A stretch of 64,000 nt of DNA from Acrasis kona (taxonomy: Eukaryota > Heterolobosea > Eutetramitea > Acrasida > Acrasidae), in assembly GCA_026419775.2 (NCBI GenBank), contig JAOPGA020000821.1, forward strand, positions 86,857 to 150,856. Direction: 5' to 3'. Below are positions 1 through 10,786 of the stretch, in pieces. Every line of letters starts with the position of its first letter. Position 1 is the first letter of the stretch. The translations under genes and the position numbers were made by a program. The notes under the pieces are model-generated. The model saw only the letters and a program-made list of their open reading frames with translations, was not told where the DNA came from and made no database searches.

Positions 1-111
1 AAGAGGCCAATTATCAAAAAACCGCAAAAATTCTCAACGGAATTATTAACTAACATCACGGTAAATTTAGAAAGTTGACCAACCTAAATTGATCCTGAAG
101 AAACAAAAAAC

Positions 112-1575
112 ATGAGCACAGATTACTCCAACTTTACTGTTAAACGTATCGGTTGTATTGGTGCCGGTTATGTAGGTGGTCCCACTATGTCCATGATCGC
201 CAAGTACTGCCCCCACATTGATGTTTACATCTTCGATTTGAACCAAACTCGCATCAATGCATGGAACAGTGACAACCTACCAATCTACGAACCTGGTTTG
301 GATGAGATTGTTCAAGAGAGAAGAGGTAAAAACTTGTTCTTTACGACAGACTACACAGAAGCTGTCATCAAGTCCGACGTTGTATTCTTGAGTGTCAACA
401 CACCAACAAAGCACTACGGTCTTGGCAAAGGTCGTCAAGCTGATCTCAAGTTTATCGAGTTGTGTGCAAGACAAATCAGAGATAGTGTAAAAACAGGACA
501 CAAGATTATTGTAGAGAAGAGCACAGTGCCAATCAAGACTGCCATGGCCGTGTCAAGAATTTTAAAGACATCATCAGACTCACAAGCCACTTTCGACATT
601 TTGAGTAACCCAGAATTCTTGGCAGAGGGAACAGCCGTCAAGGATCTCGAGAACCCTGATCGTGTCCTTATCGGAGGAGAGAACCCCGCTGCTATCAAAA
701 TTCTTGCCGACGTTTATGCCAACTGGGTAAAGCGTGAGCAAATTATACAAACCAATTTGTGGAGTAGCGAGTTGAGTAAACTTGTTGCCAACTGCTTTTT
801 GGCCCAACGTATTTCATCCATCAATGCCGTTAGTGCCATTTGTGAAGCCACAGGTGCCAATGTGAACGAAGTCGCTCATGCCGTTGGTATGGACAAGCGT
901 ATCGGTTCCCGCTTCTTGCAAGCCAGTGTTGGTTTCGGAGGAAGTTGCTTCCAAAAGGACATTTTGAACTTGACGTACTTGGCTGAACACTACCATCTCA
1001 AGGAAGTCGCCGACTACTTTTACGGAGTGATCAGCATGAACGACTGGCAAAAGCAAAGATTCGCACAAAAGGTTGTACATAAACTGTTCAACACAGTTAG
1101 CAGTAAAAAACTATCTGTATTAGGATTTGCCTTCAAGAAGGACACTGGTGACACTCGTGAGTCCTCCAGCATCTTCATTTGCTCTAAGTTGGTTGAGGAA
1201 CGTGCCTACTTGAACATTTACGATCCTAAGGTATCCGAACTCCAAATCATGGACGACATTATGCGCGTCATGAACGATGCTTATGATGGAGACTTTTCCG
1301 CTCATTTGGACACAACACCAGAGTCTGAGATGGTTCGCAGATGTGTGAAGGTGATCAAGGATCCTTATGAGTGTGTAAAGGACACCCACGCAGTGTTGAT
1401 TATGACAGAGTGGGATGAGTTTAAGACCTATGACTGGAAGAAGATGTATGACAGCATGAAGAAGCCAGCATTCTTGTTCGATGGACGTAACATTCTTGAT
1501 CACAGTAAACTTGAGGAGATTGGTTTCGACGTGTACTCGATTGGTGTCGCTGAGAAGAACCCTGCTCAATGGTAA
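112..1575 (+). CDS. UGDH: UDP-glucose 6-dehydrogenase
   Basis: Single-exon 487-aa protein that would oxidise UDP-glucose to UDP-glucuronate with two NAD+ in the cytosol, feeding glucuronate/xylose-containing polysaccharide synthesis. Seen: the Rossmann motif GAGYVG at residues 17-22, the NAD-binding N-terminal half, the central dimerisation region, and the catalytic-cysteine motif GFGGSC (Cys279), followed by the C-terminal UDP-binding domain with [14 protein letters not shown]. Length is that of eukaryotic UGDH (about 490 aa). The ATG at 112 is the first in frame and lies just before the Rossmann strand. The next gene starts only 41 bp after the stop. Confidence 0.95.
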   Translation: MSTDYSNFTVKRIGCIGAGYVGGPTMSMIAKYCPHIDVYIFDLNQTRINAWNSDNLPIYEPGLDEIVQERRGKNLFFTTDYTEAVIKSDVVFLSVNTPTKHYGLGKGRQADLKFIELCARQIRDSVKTGHKIIVEKSTVPIKTAMAVSRILKTSSDSQATFDILSNPEFLAEGTAVKDLENPDRVLIGGENPAAIKILADVYANWVKREQIIQTNLWSSELSKLVANCFLAQRISSINAVSAICEATGANVNEVAHAVGMDKRIGSRFLQASVGFGGSCFQKDILNLTYLAEHYHLKEVADYFYGVISMNDWQKQRFAQKVVHKLFNTVSSKKLSVLGFAFKKDTGDTRESSSIFICSKLVEERAYLNIYDPKVSELQIMDDIMRVMNDAYDGDFSAHLDTTPESEMVRRCVKVIKDPYECVKDTHAVLIMTEWDEFKTYDWKKMYDSMKKPAFLFDGRNILDHSKLEEIGFDVYSIGVAEKNPAQW

Positions 1576-1616
1576 AATCAAAATAAAATTTGTTTACAAA
1601 ATAAGAGTTTCTTTTT

Positions 1617-2790
1617 ATGAACCCTCATGGACTAACGAATCTGTTGCTACCGACGAGACAGGATAGACAAGACAAGAATAAGAGCTCTCTTTTCTCGTTG
1701 AGGCTTACACCCCTCACCACGACGAGGGCCTACAACCTCACATCCCCGTCTCCTAGCACACCATCAAGTCGCTTCAAATCAATCAGCCCGTCTCCAATGT
1801 TTCAATCGCCAAGAGAACCACCATTTAAAAAAGTATTGTATTCTAAGCAAGCATTTGAAGATAATTTCGTGAGCAAGGACTTTTTGGCAAGCATGAGCAA
1901 AAATGGTACATTAAATTTTGCATTACACCTCTCATCTTACAAGCATTAATATAGCTCACGTGATGCCTTATGAATACTGGTCAAGCGTTGCAGAATGTGT
2001 TGCAGTAGGACAACAATTTTCTTTGGTTGTGCTATACGCACTTATATTTTTACTGACCCTAGAGGAGACAATTTCGGATCGCCTTTTAATTTTAATTAAT
2101 TTGGGATTATTTGCAATTGGATATTTATTATATACTGCTAGTGAGAGATTATCAAGTACGTTTCACAAAGTGTCATTTCTTATTTTTTTAGATGAACGGT
2201 TATCCAGAGCATTCACTCAAAATACATTACTTGTTGGAGTCCTTCTGTTCCTTTCGCCGATCCTTCGTACTTTGACGGAATCAATTTCATCAGATACAAT
2301 ATACGCTGTCACTTTAGTGCTAATCATTATACATTTAATCGGACACGATTATGCTTTTGTAAATGCAACTTCAGATCGGTTCCAATGCTACTTATCACTT
2401 AACTCCATCATTGCAGTCTCCATATTGTTCGCCAGTCGACTGCCATCAGCACTTCACTCGTTCGGAGTCATTGCATTTGCAATCGTGGCTTTCATCATGT
2501 TTCCTTACCTAAGACACAGCATCAAAAGAAGAAGAGCTCCAAGAAACAAGATTGTGACTTGGGTTTTGTCAAGTGTTACTTTTATTCTAACAGCATTTAC
2601 CATTTCGTTCAAGATGGCACTGCTTTATGCGGTAATTATCAACTTTATATTGTTTATGGTACCTGCGTGGTTAATGACCGTTCAAAACTACAAAGAGTAA
2701 GTTCACACGATAAACTTCCACTCACTATGTGTCAGCGAAATTTCGGGTCCATGGGACGAAGCAGTTGTGTCGGGAATACAAATTGAATAA
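1617..2790 (+). CDS. PIGC: PIG-C/GPI2 subunit of the GPI-GlcNAc transferase, 3 exons
   Basis: Model join(1617..1905,1955..2696,2736..2790), 361 aa. PIG-C/Gpi2 is a multi-pass ER membrane subunit of the complex that adds GlcNAc to phosphatidylinositol, the first step of GPI-anchor synthesis. Seen: the cytosolic signature KKVLYSKQAFEDN in exon 1, about eight hydrophobic segments, the family block LTESISSDTIYA and SRLPSALHSF in exon 2, and the conserved tail GPWDEA, recovered only by splicing the 39-nt intron 2697-2735. Intron 1 (1906-1954, 49 nt) restores the SKN-AHVMPYEYW junction expected for the family. The start could instead be the ATG at 1797, because the Ser/Pro-rich N-terminus is not family-conserved. 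The TAA stop lies inside an AATAAA signal. Confidence 0.88.
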
Positions 2791-2810
2791 AAAATATTTT
2801 TACAACATTT

Positions 2811-4388
2811 TTATTTTGATGATTCGTCGTTATGATTGGACTGTTTTGGTGGTGGTGGCATCATTAGCTTTGGCTTTTTGAAAGTAGCACTGCTCGAAAA
2901 ATATTTTTGTTTCTTTTCATCATCCGTTCCCAATCTCTTTTTAGCATTTAATGGATTTTCCAATTCAATTCCCTGAACGGGCGTGAATGCCAAACTAGAT
3001 GCCAAACCAGTTCTCAACTGTGTGGCCGTTCCACTCGATAAAGTAGCACTGCCCTTCAATCCCTGTGGAGTGTACAAACCTGACGACAAGGCACTACCTC
3101 CAGCATGAACGGCGTCTAATTTCTTTTTACTAATCAAACCTTTGGTCTCCTTGGGCGTCAAGCGAATCTTTCCGCTTCCTTCCTGACCCAACATGCCCAT
3201 TCCTTTTCCAGTATTCATATATTCGTCTTCGGCCACATCTGCTCCAAATGCCAATCGATTTCTCTTTTTTTGAATTTCGCTAGTTCGCGTCAATTCCTTA
3301 ATTCTCCTGGCCTTCTTTCCTCCTCTTCTCTTTTTTTGACCCACCTCATCGGGCACTGGCAATGGTTTTGCTTGTTTTGCAGGAGGAGGTTCCTGCCAAG
3401 CACGAATGCAATCTTCAATCTCTTCTCTTAACTTTAAACCTGCACTACCATCGCTGCTCTGATGACAAGAGTCGATACGTGCAGCAAGTGTTGCTTTGGA
3501 GGTGATGAGACGACCTGCTTTCACCCTTAGGTCGGGTGGAGTGCGATGAATAATGTCACAATCGCCGATGAAACCAACATAGCGAACGCTTTCTTGTTTG
3601 CTTCCAAAGCCAACAAAGTTTTTTTTACTTTTGCCCAAACCTTGAATGTTTGTGGCGGGTAATTTGCTTAGTGCGCTTAACCCACCCGCTATTCCTATGA
3701 GTTGAGCGGCGATTCTCGTGCCTACGATGGCGCTCAAGTTGGGCGATACGACTGACATGCGCGAAGATACGTAATCGAGAATTCTCTTTTTGAGTTGGTC
3801 GATGGAAAGCATGAGGTCGCATGCGCGTAGTGTTTCATCGAGATCTTGCTGGTTGAGTTCTGTTTTGGATGTGATGCTGTGTGATGCGGTTACTTTTACA
3901 ATCATGACGACGTTGACGGGGAGAATGTCTGCCATGTCCACGGTGGTTAGGTTTTTAGTGTTTGCTATTCTCTTCACAACACGGGCATAGTCCGTTGGGT
4001 TGAGAACGTGTGTTTCGAGTTCTGGGAATTTTTTATTGTATAATTGTTTTAGTGCGGTGTGTAACCGACCAATATCTTGGTCAATGTCAAGAATGATTCT
4101 GTTGCTTTCAATTATGAATGGATACTCTACATCATCTTGAAGGTTGGCACCTCCAATGAGTTGCCTACCACTTTGCCTGAATACATCACATTTATCAGCA
4201 TGTTCATCTAATAGGGCTTTCTTTTGTTCTAAAAGTGAAATTTCATTCTTTTCATTCCTGTCAACTTCCATATTGTCACTACGTTTTAGTATATCTTTTG
4301 TTTCAAACTCTTGTACCTCTCCACCATTTAAATCATCAAGATTTGGACCTGCAATATCAGCAAGGAATTCATCTGCAAGTGTAGACAT
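2811..4388 (-). CDS. PRPF31: U4/U6 snRNP protein PRPF31
   Basis: Single-exon, 525 aa. Prp31 binds the 15.5K protein and U4 snRNA and is needed for tri-snRNP assembly in the nucleus. Seen: an N-terminal helical region, then the Nop domain (PNLSAIVGTRIAAQLIG, GGLSALSKLPATNI, PPDLRVKAGRL), the linker WQEPPPAKQAKPLP, a basic KKRRGGKKARR segment and the C-terminal block FTPVQGIELENP...KYFSSSATFKK, all in the PRPF31 order. The ATG at 4388 (MSTLADEFLAD) is preferred over an in-frame TTG nine codons upstream. It diverges from SPO11 with 32 bp between start codons and converges with PIGC (20 bp). Its stop is inside AATAAA (2815-2810). Confidence 0.93.
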   Translation of the reverse strand: MSTLADEFLADIAGPNLDDLNGGEVQEFETKDILKRSDNMEVDRNEKNEISLLEQKKALLDEHADKCDVFRQSGRQLIGGANLQDDVEYPFIIESNRIILDIDQDIGRLHTALKQLYNKKFPELETHVLNPTDYARVVKRIANTKNLTTVDMADILPVNVVMIVKVTASHSITSKTELNQQDLDETLRACDLMLSIDQLKKRILDYVSSRMSVVSPNLSAIVGTRIAAQLIGIAGGLSALSKLPATNIQGLGKSKKNFVGFGSKQESVRYVGFIGDCDIIHRTPPDLRVKAGRLITSKATLAARIDSCHQSSDGSAGLKLREEIEDCIRAWQEPPPAKQAKPLPVPDEVGQKKRRGGKKARRIKELTRTSEIQKKRNRLAFGADVAEDEYMNTGKGMGMLGQEGSGKIRLTPKETKGLISKKKLDAVHAGGSALSSGLYTPQGLKGSATLSSGTATQLRTGLASSLAFTPVQGIELENPLNAKKRLGTDDEKKQKYFSSSATFKKPKLMMPPPPKQSNHNDESSK

Positions 4389-4420
4389 TTTCGTTGAACC
4401 TGTCAACCTGAACAAAAAAC
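4389..4420. promoter_or_regulatory. 32-bp bidirectional promoter/5'UTR between PRPF31 and SPO11
   Basis: Only 32 bp separate the divergent ATGs of PRPF31 (4388, minus) and SPO11 (4421, plus). No TATA-like element is visible. The core promoter of each gene must lie in the other's coding sequence or within these 32 bp. Confidence 0.5.
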
Positions 4421-5788
4421 ATGTTGGACAAGTTCGAGGCCTTGAAGAGATCCGCAGAAGAGCCTAAACTTTGTTTAGCTTTTTTCCAGGAGAAGAATTA
4501 TTCATCAATAGATTCCGAACGTCCTGAGGAGGTGACTTCAATATTAGAGGCACATGTATTGCAATTTTTAAAACAAGAGTTTGGTGGAATTGATCACTGC
4601 TTTGAGATGGTAATCATTGTGCGTTCTATATTATTGAAACATCACGAAAGGTCAAAACAGATTTAGATAACATGTGCGAAGCTGCTGGGGAGATCAAGAT
4701 TGGCAAAAGAAGAAAAAAGAGATGTATAAACAACAAATCCATTAAAACTTATCAACATACTTGGCTTCTTATGAGCAAGATGCATTCTTTAGTATCGAAT
4801 AGACAACATGTGACACAAAGAGAGATGTTTTATGGATTGTTAGATCACTTTGAAGATCAGGCACAAGTTAATAAAATAATACAAGAAGTAGTATCCATCA
4901 CAATGTGTCCTAGGGAGTCCCTCGGGATATTTGCATCAAGCAGGGGCTGGGTTGCAGGTAGTCTTCATTGGAATGTTTGTTATTTTATTTTTTTGTAATC
5001 TGTCATCATCTCTAGGACGGCTCTGGTTGGATTGATTGTTCTGCAGGGACAGGTTTCTCTCTTCCTATTCCAGGAATTATTCCAAAAGACTTGAAAGTAC
5101 TTTTGCACAGTGTATTGTTCTAATTCAAATTTAGTTGCAATCTAATGCAAGATACATTTTAATAGTAGAAAAGGATGGAGTTTTTAGAAGGATTGTAGAG
5201 GACCGCCTATTTAAATGTATTCCTTCGATTATCATAACTGCGTGTGGCTTCCCTGATCACTCTACAAGGTTTGAGTCGAACGAGTGACTTGTTTATTAAC
5301 ATAATTAAGAAAGCTAGTCCATATACTGCACAACTTATTGAACATTCCAATTTTATGTCTAATAGAGTAAGTAACAAATTTCACTGCTTTTTTTTACTTG
5401 TAGCTACAATCCTTTCGGTCTTAATATACTTATGACTTACAAACTGGGAGCATTCTCGGCACTCGAAAGTCAGAGGTACAATGTACCAAGTATAAAGTGG
5501 CTAGGACTACATAGTAGTGACATTGAAGCATTGAATCTAAAAGGGATACCTTATACAGATGCAGATGTAACGACTTTGAAAAGACTATCTGAATATTCGT
5601 TCGTCAAGGTAAACTCCACACATGTCTTTGTTGTTAATGTTTAGGACAATTCTGAGTACGCCAAGGAAGTCCAATTCATGAACAAGACTCGAATTAAAAT
5701 TGAAATACAGGCATTAAATAATATTAGCTATGACTATATGGTGAATAAATATATTAGACCCAAAATCATTAAACATCAATATTTTTAA
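4421..5788 (+). CDS. SPO11: SPO11, meiotic double-strand-break transesterase, 7 exons
   Basis: Model join(4421..4609,4651..4974,5016..5096,5135..5268,5310..5366,5404..5608,5645..5788), 377 aa. Spo11 is the TopoVIA-like enzyme that makes meiotic double-strand breaks through a tyrosine ester. Seen: the winged-helix motif TQREMFYG with catalytic Tyr124, then SSRGWVAGSLHWNDGSG, the Toprim strand YILIVEKDGVF with Glu210, ITACGFPDHSTRKLV, and LIDYNPFGLNI with Asp262. The second metal-binding Asp is Asn264 here (DYN rather than DxD). The C-terminus SIKWLGLHSSDIE and KTRIKIEIQAL matches the family. Six introns of 36-41 nt; each junction keeps family-conserved sequence in frame. Presence implies a meiotic programme in the organism. 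Confidence 0.9.
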
Positions 5789-6048
5789 TAAAAAACGATA
5801 TTTTAAGTGATTATATGTATTGTTGTTAAGTACATCGGACGGTCCTCAAGTACTAATAAGGTGTTTGACATCAAATCTTGATTATGCATTTTTTAGCAAG
5901 TTTTATTTTTAATTAGAAATATCTAGGACGGATCTCCGAGGAAGATATTTTTATGGTAGGTATTAGAAACATATTTGATTGAAATAGAAGGTACAATTTT
6001 GGTTACCAATTGGCAGTTTGATCGGTTTTTTGAGACATCCGAGCAAAA

Positions 6049-7138
6049 ATGAAGTTGAACAGTGAGCTGAACAGGGATGGTTTTTGGCAGGTAACCAGCA
6101 CTATCGACTGGTGCGAGCCAAACTACACCCACTCCAGCTACATTGCAGAGGTAAAAGAATTATTCAAACGACAAACAACTAACAAAATCAGACATGGAAC
6201 ACTTTTTCGAACCTTGTTTATATCGCTCTAAGCATCTACTTTATGTACCAATCTACAAGATTGTATCAGAGTGATCCTCAACTCAAAACAAGGACGATGA
6301 TGAGAACATTTGTATCTGCATCAGCAATCATTATTGTTGGGATAGGCTCTTTTCTGTTCCACATGACATTGTAAGTCCATGAAAACAACACGACAAACCA
6401 TAACAGAATAATAGGTTGAAGGAGTACCAGGCATTGGACGAATTGGCCATGAATCTAATGGCTGTGGTCAACATCTTCTGCCAACTTAACAATGAAGACG
6501 AGATTGAGGCAGACAAGTACCCAAGGCTGGCATTCTTGAAGTTTAGGGGCATATTCTCGAGCCCTAAAGCAGGACTTTCCGCTATTGGATGTGGTGCCCT
6601 CTTCGCCCTCTCGTTGGTCATTTACGGTAAACTTTCCGATGTTGTCTTTGAGACAATGTTTGGCCTCTCTCTTTTGGTGTCGCTTGTTTTGACATATAAG
6701 AACTCCGTTAAGAGTTATCCTGTTCCTCAACAGTACAAAGTACAACAAGCCATTATTAGGAGGAATAGGTTGAAGCTGCTCGGACTAGTGGTGTTCACGA
6801 GCGTCTTTTCGTTCTTGGTGTGGAGCGTGGACAATGTGACTTGCCCGAGATTTGAGGCAATCAAGTTGCACAGCTTCTGGCACTTGGGAACTGCTCTGGG
6901 AACATACTTTTGGATGATATTGTCAACTTATGTTTATTTGACGGGTGTTTGGGAGAGGAATGTTGCGGAGCTGAACAACATCAAGGCACCACTTGTGGAG
7001 TTGAAATGGTTCCCACTTCCTCACCTACCTACGATATCCAGCGATAGCAGAAAGCAACAATCAATTTTATGTAAAGTAAATGTACATACGGTCAGACCTG
7101 TCATCGAGACACCAACATCGGTTTTCTACAGAGTGTAA
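6049..7138 (+). CDS. ACER3: alkaline ceramidase (ACER3-like), 3 exons
   Basis: Model join(6049..6150,6192..6370,6415..7138), 334 aa. Alkaline ceramidases are seven-TM ER/Golgi enzymes that hydrolyse ceramide to sphingosine and fatty acid using a zinc site. Seen: the N-terminal Ca2+/substrate signature DGFWQVTSTIDWCEPNY, TWNTFSNLVYI, the Ser/His motif GSFLFHMTL, the acid LDELAMN, and the last-helix pair HSFWH. These correspond to the catalytic Ser, Asp and three zinc-binding His of the family. Introns are 6151-6191 (41 nt) and 6371-6414 (44 nt). The protein is about 65 aa longer than human ACER3, mostly at the C-terminal tail. Confidence 0.9.
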
Positions 7139-7225
7139 TTAGAATCTTGCTTCATGTAACATAACTAATAAAAATGAACTTACATTGTTGAATTTTTTTT
7201 AAAATACTGTCGTTTGTTAAAAATT

Positions 7226-7296
7226 TGTCGTTCACGAGAATCGAACTCGTGTCTCAGGTGCCACAAACCTATATTCTACCATTAAACTAGAACGAC
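7226..7296 (-). tRNA. tRNA-His (GTG)
   Basis: Acceptor stem GTCGTTC/GAACGAC (7 bp), D arm containing AATGGTAG, anticodon stem TAGGT/ACCTG around loop TTGTGGC (anticodon GTG), short variable loop, and T arm ACGAG-TTCGATT-CTCGT; discriminator base A. No intron. The base before the 5' G is A, so the G-1 of tRNA-His is not encoded and would be added after transcription, as usual in eukaryotes. It lies 88 bp downstream of the ceramidase stop, on the opposite strand. Confidence 0.93.
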
Positions 7297-7745
7297 TTCC
7301 GAAGATTTCTTTAATGTATGGTTATATGATAATAATTGTAAACCCACCTTCATCTAAGGACCAAATTACTCATCCATGTAGTTTGTTGATTAAATGTACC
7401 GCTCCGATTTATTTGCACCTGAATCAAGTTTATATGCGCGTTCAGCGTAGACTGTGTTGGCCATGTGTGACAAACGCGCCATCCAACATGTTATCAATTT
7501 AGGTTGAGTAACCTTCAAATCGGTGGAGGTTTTTGTCGTATTCGAAAGGAGATGATGGTGCCATCTATGTTAGATAAGAGGTTTAAATAATGGCCATAAT
7601 ACTTATATAGATTAACAATCAAGAGGTATGCTGTCGTATCGCATAATCGTATTTATTAATAGTGTTTCTGGTTTGTATATGAAGAAACTGCTTGTGTTTA
7701 TCTTGTTTGATGTTTGATGTGCATCATTACAAGTGAAACAAAACC
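7297..7745. other. intergenic, 449 bp
   Basis: AT-rich stretch between the tRNA and the amidohydrolase start. It holds a 62-codon open frame (7314-7502) with no recognisable features, which I do not support as a gene. The amidohydrolase promoter should be here, but I see no clear element. Confidence 0.4.
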
Positions 7746-10601
7746 ATGATAAGGCAACGACATATCTCTAGTTTTGAGGACGATGATAGTGAGTATGAAG
7801 AGCCAGTTCAATCAAGAAAGCCCTCAAGGTTTTCTTTTGCAAGGTTAAATTGCTTTACTTTAAGCTGCACGGTGGGGTTCTTCAAGGCATTTGTTATTAT
7901 GGTCGCAGCTGCAGTCTTTTTATTGACTATAATATTTGTGAGTTTTAAAGCATTTAAAGGTGCAAGTACAGGCACATTCACCACCACTAAGTTTAGAAAC
8001 TCTGAATGTAGACCTTCGCCAACATATGCAAAACCAATCATATCCAGATCCCGCGCAACACAAGCTCGTCCTTTGTTGATAAGAAATGCAAAAATACTTT
8101 TATCAGATGGAACATTCAGCACATCAAAAACAGACATTTTTATACAAGGCACCAAAATAATAAGAATTGCACCTCGTCAGAACAAGCCCCTAAATGATGT
8201 TATTGAAATCGACGTGATGGGTAGATTAGTAACACCTGGAATCATTGACGCACATTCACACGCAGGCGTCCATAATTTCCCAAATTTTCGCGGAGACAAT
8301 GACGTAAATGAGCGATCACGCTCTGTAACTCCATTTGCTCGTGTTTTAGATGCATTCAACTCACAAGATCCCGCCATACTCATCAACAGAGATGAGGGTG
8401 GGGTTACCATCAGTCAAATTCTCCCCGGAAGCAGCAATGTGATTGCAGGAGAAACCATCTACATTAAACACAGAAATTCGGCTCTTGCCAGCGACCTTGT
8501 GTTGGATAATGCTCCAAGAGGCATTAAAGTAGCAGTTGGAGAAAATCCTAAACACGCATCTCATACCAGATCAATCGACTCACCATTTACTCGTATGGGC
8601 ATTGCACACTTGCTTCGGCACACGTTCAAGAGGGCACAAGACCTCATGAGAAAGCAGGACTTGTGGGACTGTTCGGTGGATGGTGCTTTCGAGCAGTCCA
8701 TTAGACCTTCCGATTTGGAACTGGACATTATAGTGTCCATTCTAAGGGGAGAGAATGTAAAAGTGAACGCACATGTCTATCGTACTCATGATATGGAGAT
8801 GTTAATTAGGGTTGCAGAACAATTTAACATTAAACTTTCTGCATTTCATCATGCCACCGAAGGGTGGAAAGTTCCAGAATTGTTTGTTAATCATAACATA
8901 TCTGCTGCTGTCTTTACTGATAATTGGGGTAAAAAATCAGAATCTTATGAAGCAAGTGTTTACATGCCAAAAATATTATCTGATGCAGGTGTTGATGTTG
9001 TTCTTAAATCTGACCATCCTGTTCTTGCCTCTAAAAATCTGGTCTATGACGCTGGGAAAGCTTGTTTTTATGGAATGTCACCTGAAACGACCATGAGGTC
9101 TATTACCAGTGTTCCTGCTGCTGTTCTTGGTATTCAAGATCGTTATGGTGTTATTGAGGAGGGCAAGGTTGCTGACCTTGTGGTCTGGGATAGGCATCCT
9201 CTTTTATTAGGTTCTAGACCGGATACCATAGTTCTAGATGGTAATGTAGTAATCAATAGAAATCTCCCTATATTTGGTAAAAGCACCGATGTCAATATCT
9301 TATCTCAATCTGAGTCTGAATCAAGATTGTTATTAAATTCTGTTCCTTTGACGAGTGGTGTCAAGTATTCTACTTGTTATGCCTTCCGAGATGTTGACAT
9401 TTATACTATGGATGATGATCTTAAAACACTACGAAGCACAACTGTGGTGGTACAGGAGGGTATTATCATATGCCTCGATAAATATTGTGAAATACCGCTG
9501 GGATGTGATGTATACCAACCCTCTGCTTTAGATAATACCGTGATAACCATCATTCCAGGCCTTATTGAGGCGTCAAGTCAATTGGGTATGCAAGAAATCC
9601 CTGGAGAGACACAAACTTCCGAGGGATCAGCGGAAACAAGGAATAAAGGTCAAATACCTGAACTTCGTGCCTCTGATGGCGTAAGGCTCTTCCGTTCTCG
9701 TACTATTCCAGCTGCACGTGCTAATGGCATAACCGTTAGCGTAACACATCCTCCTGGCAATGCAATAGTTTCAGGTAGTAGCTTCGCCTTCCGATTAATA
9801 GAGGACTCTGTGTTGGAACAGGTGATAATAAAAGATGATTGTGCATTGCACGTAAATATCGGACATGACAGTGTTGTTGGTGATGCAAAACATTCCTTCT
9901 CTGTTCAGTTGATGGATTTGAGAGCTTTACTTATCAAAACACAACGTCTCATTCTTTCAAGAAAGCTCAAACAGAAATCTGAATTGGGTGCACTCAAAGA
10001 CAAACTGTTAGAGGACAATGTTGTTGCAAAGGTTTTGGCAAAACAAATCCCTCTTGTCGCCCATGTAAATCAGATAGATGCTATTAATCACTTGTTAAGA
10101 TTACAAAAATCATTTGATTTCAAAATGGTAATTGTTGGTGCAGCAGAAGCTCATTTAGCAGCACGCGAAATAGCGGCGCAGGGTGTTGATGTTATTATAT
10201 CGCCGGCCAAAAAGGGACATACTGCCAATCAACGATGGGATACATCCCTGACTAAAGTTGTGGACTACGGTGCTAGTGTTCTACATCAAGCTGGCGTGCG
10301 TTTAGGTGTATCAGTTGGGTACGCTCATTATGCAAGAGATCTTCGGTGGATAGCTGGTAGGGTGGAATTAGGTGGTAATGAGAGGGGCGAGAGGGTGTTT
10401 TCGAACATGGAGGCGATAAGTATGGTCACGAAAAATATAGCAAAAATGTTCAATCTCTATGACTCTGGCATTGGTCGGATACGAGTGCGTGATGCCGCTA
10501 ATTTTGTTTTATATGTTGGTCCAAATGTACTCTCTTTCAAAAGCAGGACAGTCATTGTTGCCATGGGTACAAGAGTCGAACATAACCCAAAGCAACGCTA
10601 A
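7746..10601 (+). CDS. membrane-anchored tandem amidohydrolase
   Basis: Single-exon 951-aa protein. A cytoplasmic N-terminus of about 40 residues is followed by a TM helix (about 45-66), giving a type II anchored protein, then two amidohydrolase-superfamily units in series. Unit 1 has the beta-sandwich start (RNAKILLSDGTF), the metal motif DAHSHAG (His170, His172), a later VNAHVYRTHD and FHHATEGW, and the C-terminal LKSDHPV Asp. Unit 2 repeats the sandwich (DVDIYTMDDDLKTLRS) but has EASSQLGM where HxH belongs, so it is probably inactive. Resembles dihydroorotase/imidazolonepropionase-type hydrolases of cyclic amides; the substrate is unknown. The stop overlaps AATAAA. Confidence 0.8.
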   Translation: MIRQRHISSFEDDDSEYEEPVQSRKPSRFSFARLNCFTLSCTVGFFKAFVIMVAAAVFLLTIIFVSFKAFKGASTGTFTTTKFRNSECRPSPTYAKPIISRSRATQARPLLIRNAKILLSDGTFSTSKTDIFIQGTKIIRIAPRQNKPLNDVIEIDVMGRLVTPGIIDAHSHAGVHNFPNFRGDNDVNERSRSVTPFARVLDAFNSQDPAILINRDEGGVTISQILPGSSNVIAGETIYIKHRNSALASDLVLDNAPRGIKVAVGENPKHASHTRSIDSPFTRMGIAHLLRHTFKRAQDLMRKQDLWDCSVDGAFEQSIRPSDLELDIIVSILRGENVKVNAHVYRTHDMEMLIRVAEQFNIKLSAFHHATEGWKVPELFVNHNISAAVFTDNWGKKSESYEASVYMPKILSDAGVDVVLKSDHPVLASKNLVYDAGKACFYGMSPETTMRSITSVPAAVLGIQDRYGVIEEGKVADLVVWDRHPLLLGSRPDTIVLDGNVVINRNLPIFGKSTDVNILSQSESESRLLLNSVPLTSGVKYSTCYAFRDVDIYTMDDDLKTLRSTTVVVQEGIIICLDKYCEIPLGCDVYQPSALDNTVITIIPGLIEASSQLGMQEIPGETQTSEGSAETRNKGQIPELRASDGVRLFRSRTIPAARANGITVSVTHPPGNAIVSGSSFAFRLIEDSVLEQVIIKDDCALHVNIGHDSVVGDAKHSFSVQLMDLRALLIKTQRLILSRKLKQKSELGALKDKLLEDNVVAKVLAKQIPLVAHVNQIDAINHLLRLQKSFDFKMVIVGAAEAHLAAREIAAQGVDVIISPAKKGHTANQRWDTSLTKVVDYGASVLHQAGVRLGVSVGYAHYARDLRWIAGRVELGGNERGERVFSNMEAISMVTKNIAKMFNLYDSGIGRIRVRDAANFVLYVGPNVLSFKSRTVIVAMGTRVEHNPKQR

Positions 10602-10786
10602 TAAAGTGCAAGATGTATCAAAATTAAAATTTATTATCATTGCATCTGACGTATTAACCGTGTATGGCATTATTCGTCGTCTTTTGTTATATTTGGTGGT
10701 TGCCATATGATCAAATGGAGATTATGAACGGAGATAACAGTTGGGTATTTGAAGGTGTAACAAACATTTAACAGAGATTGTAAAGC

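Noticed and set aside
7314-7502. 62-codon plus ORF upstream of the amidohydrolase
   Set aside because: No domain, biased composition, ends well before the next gene; probably chance.
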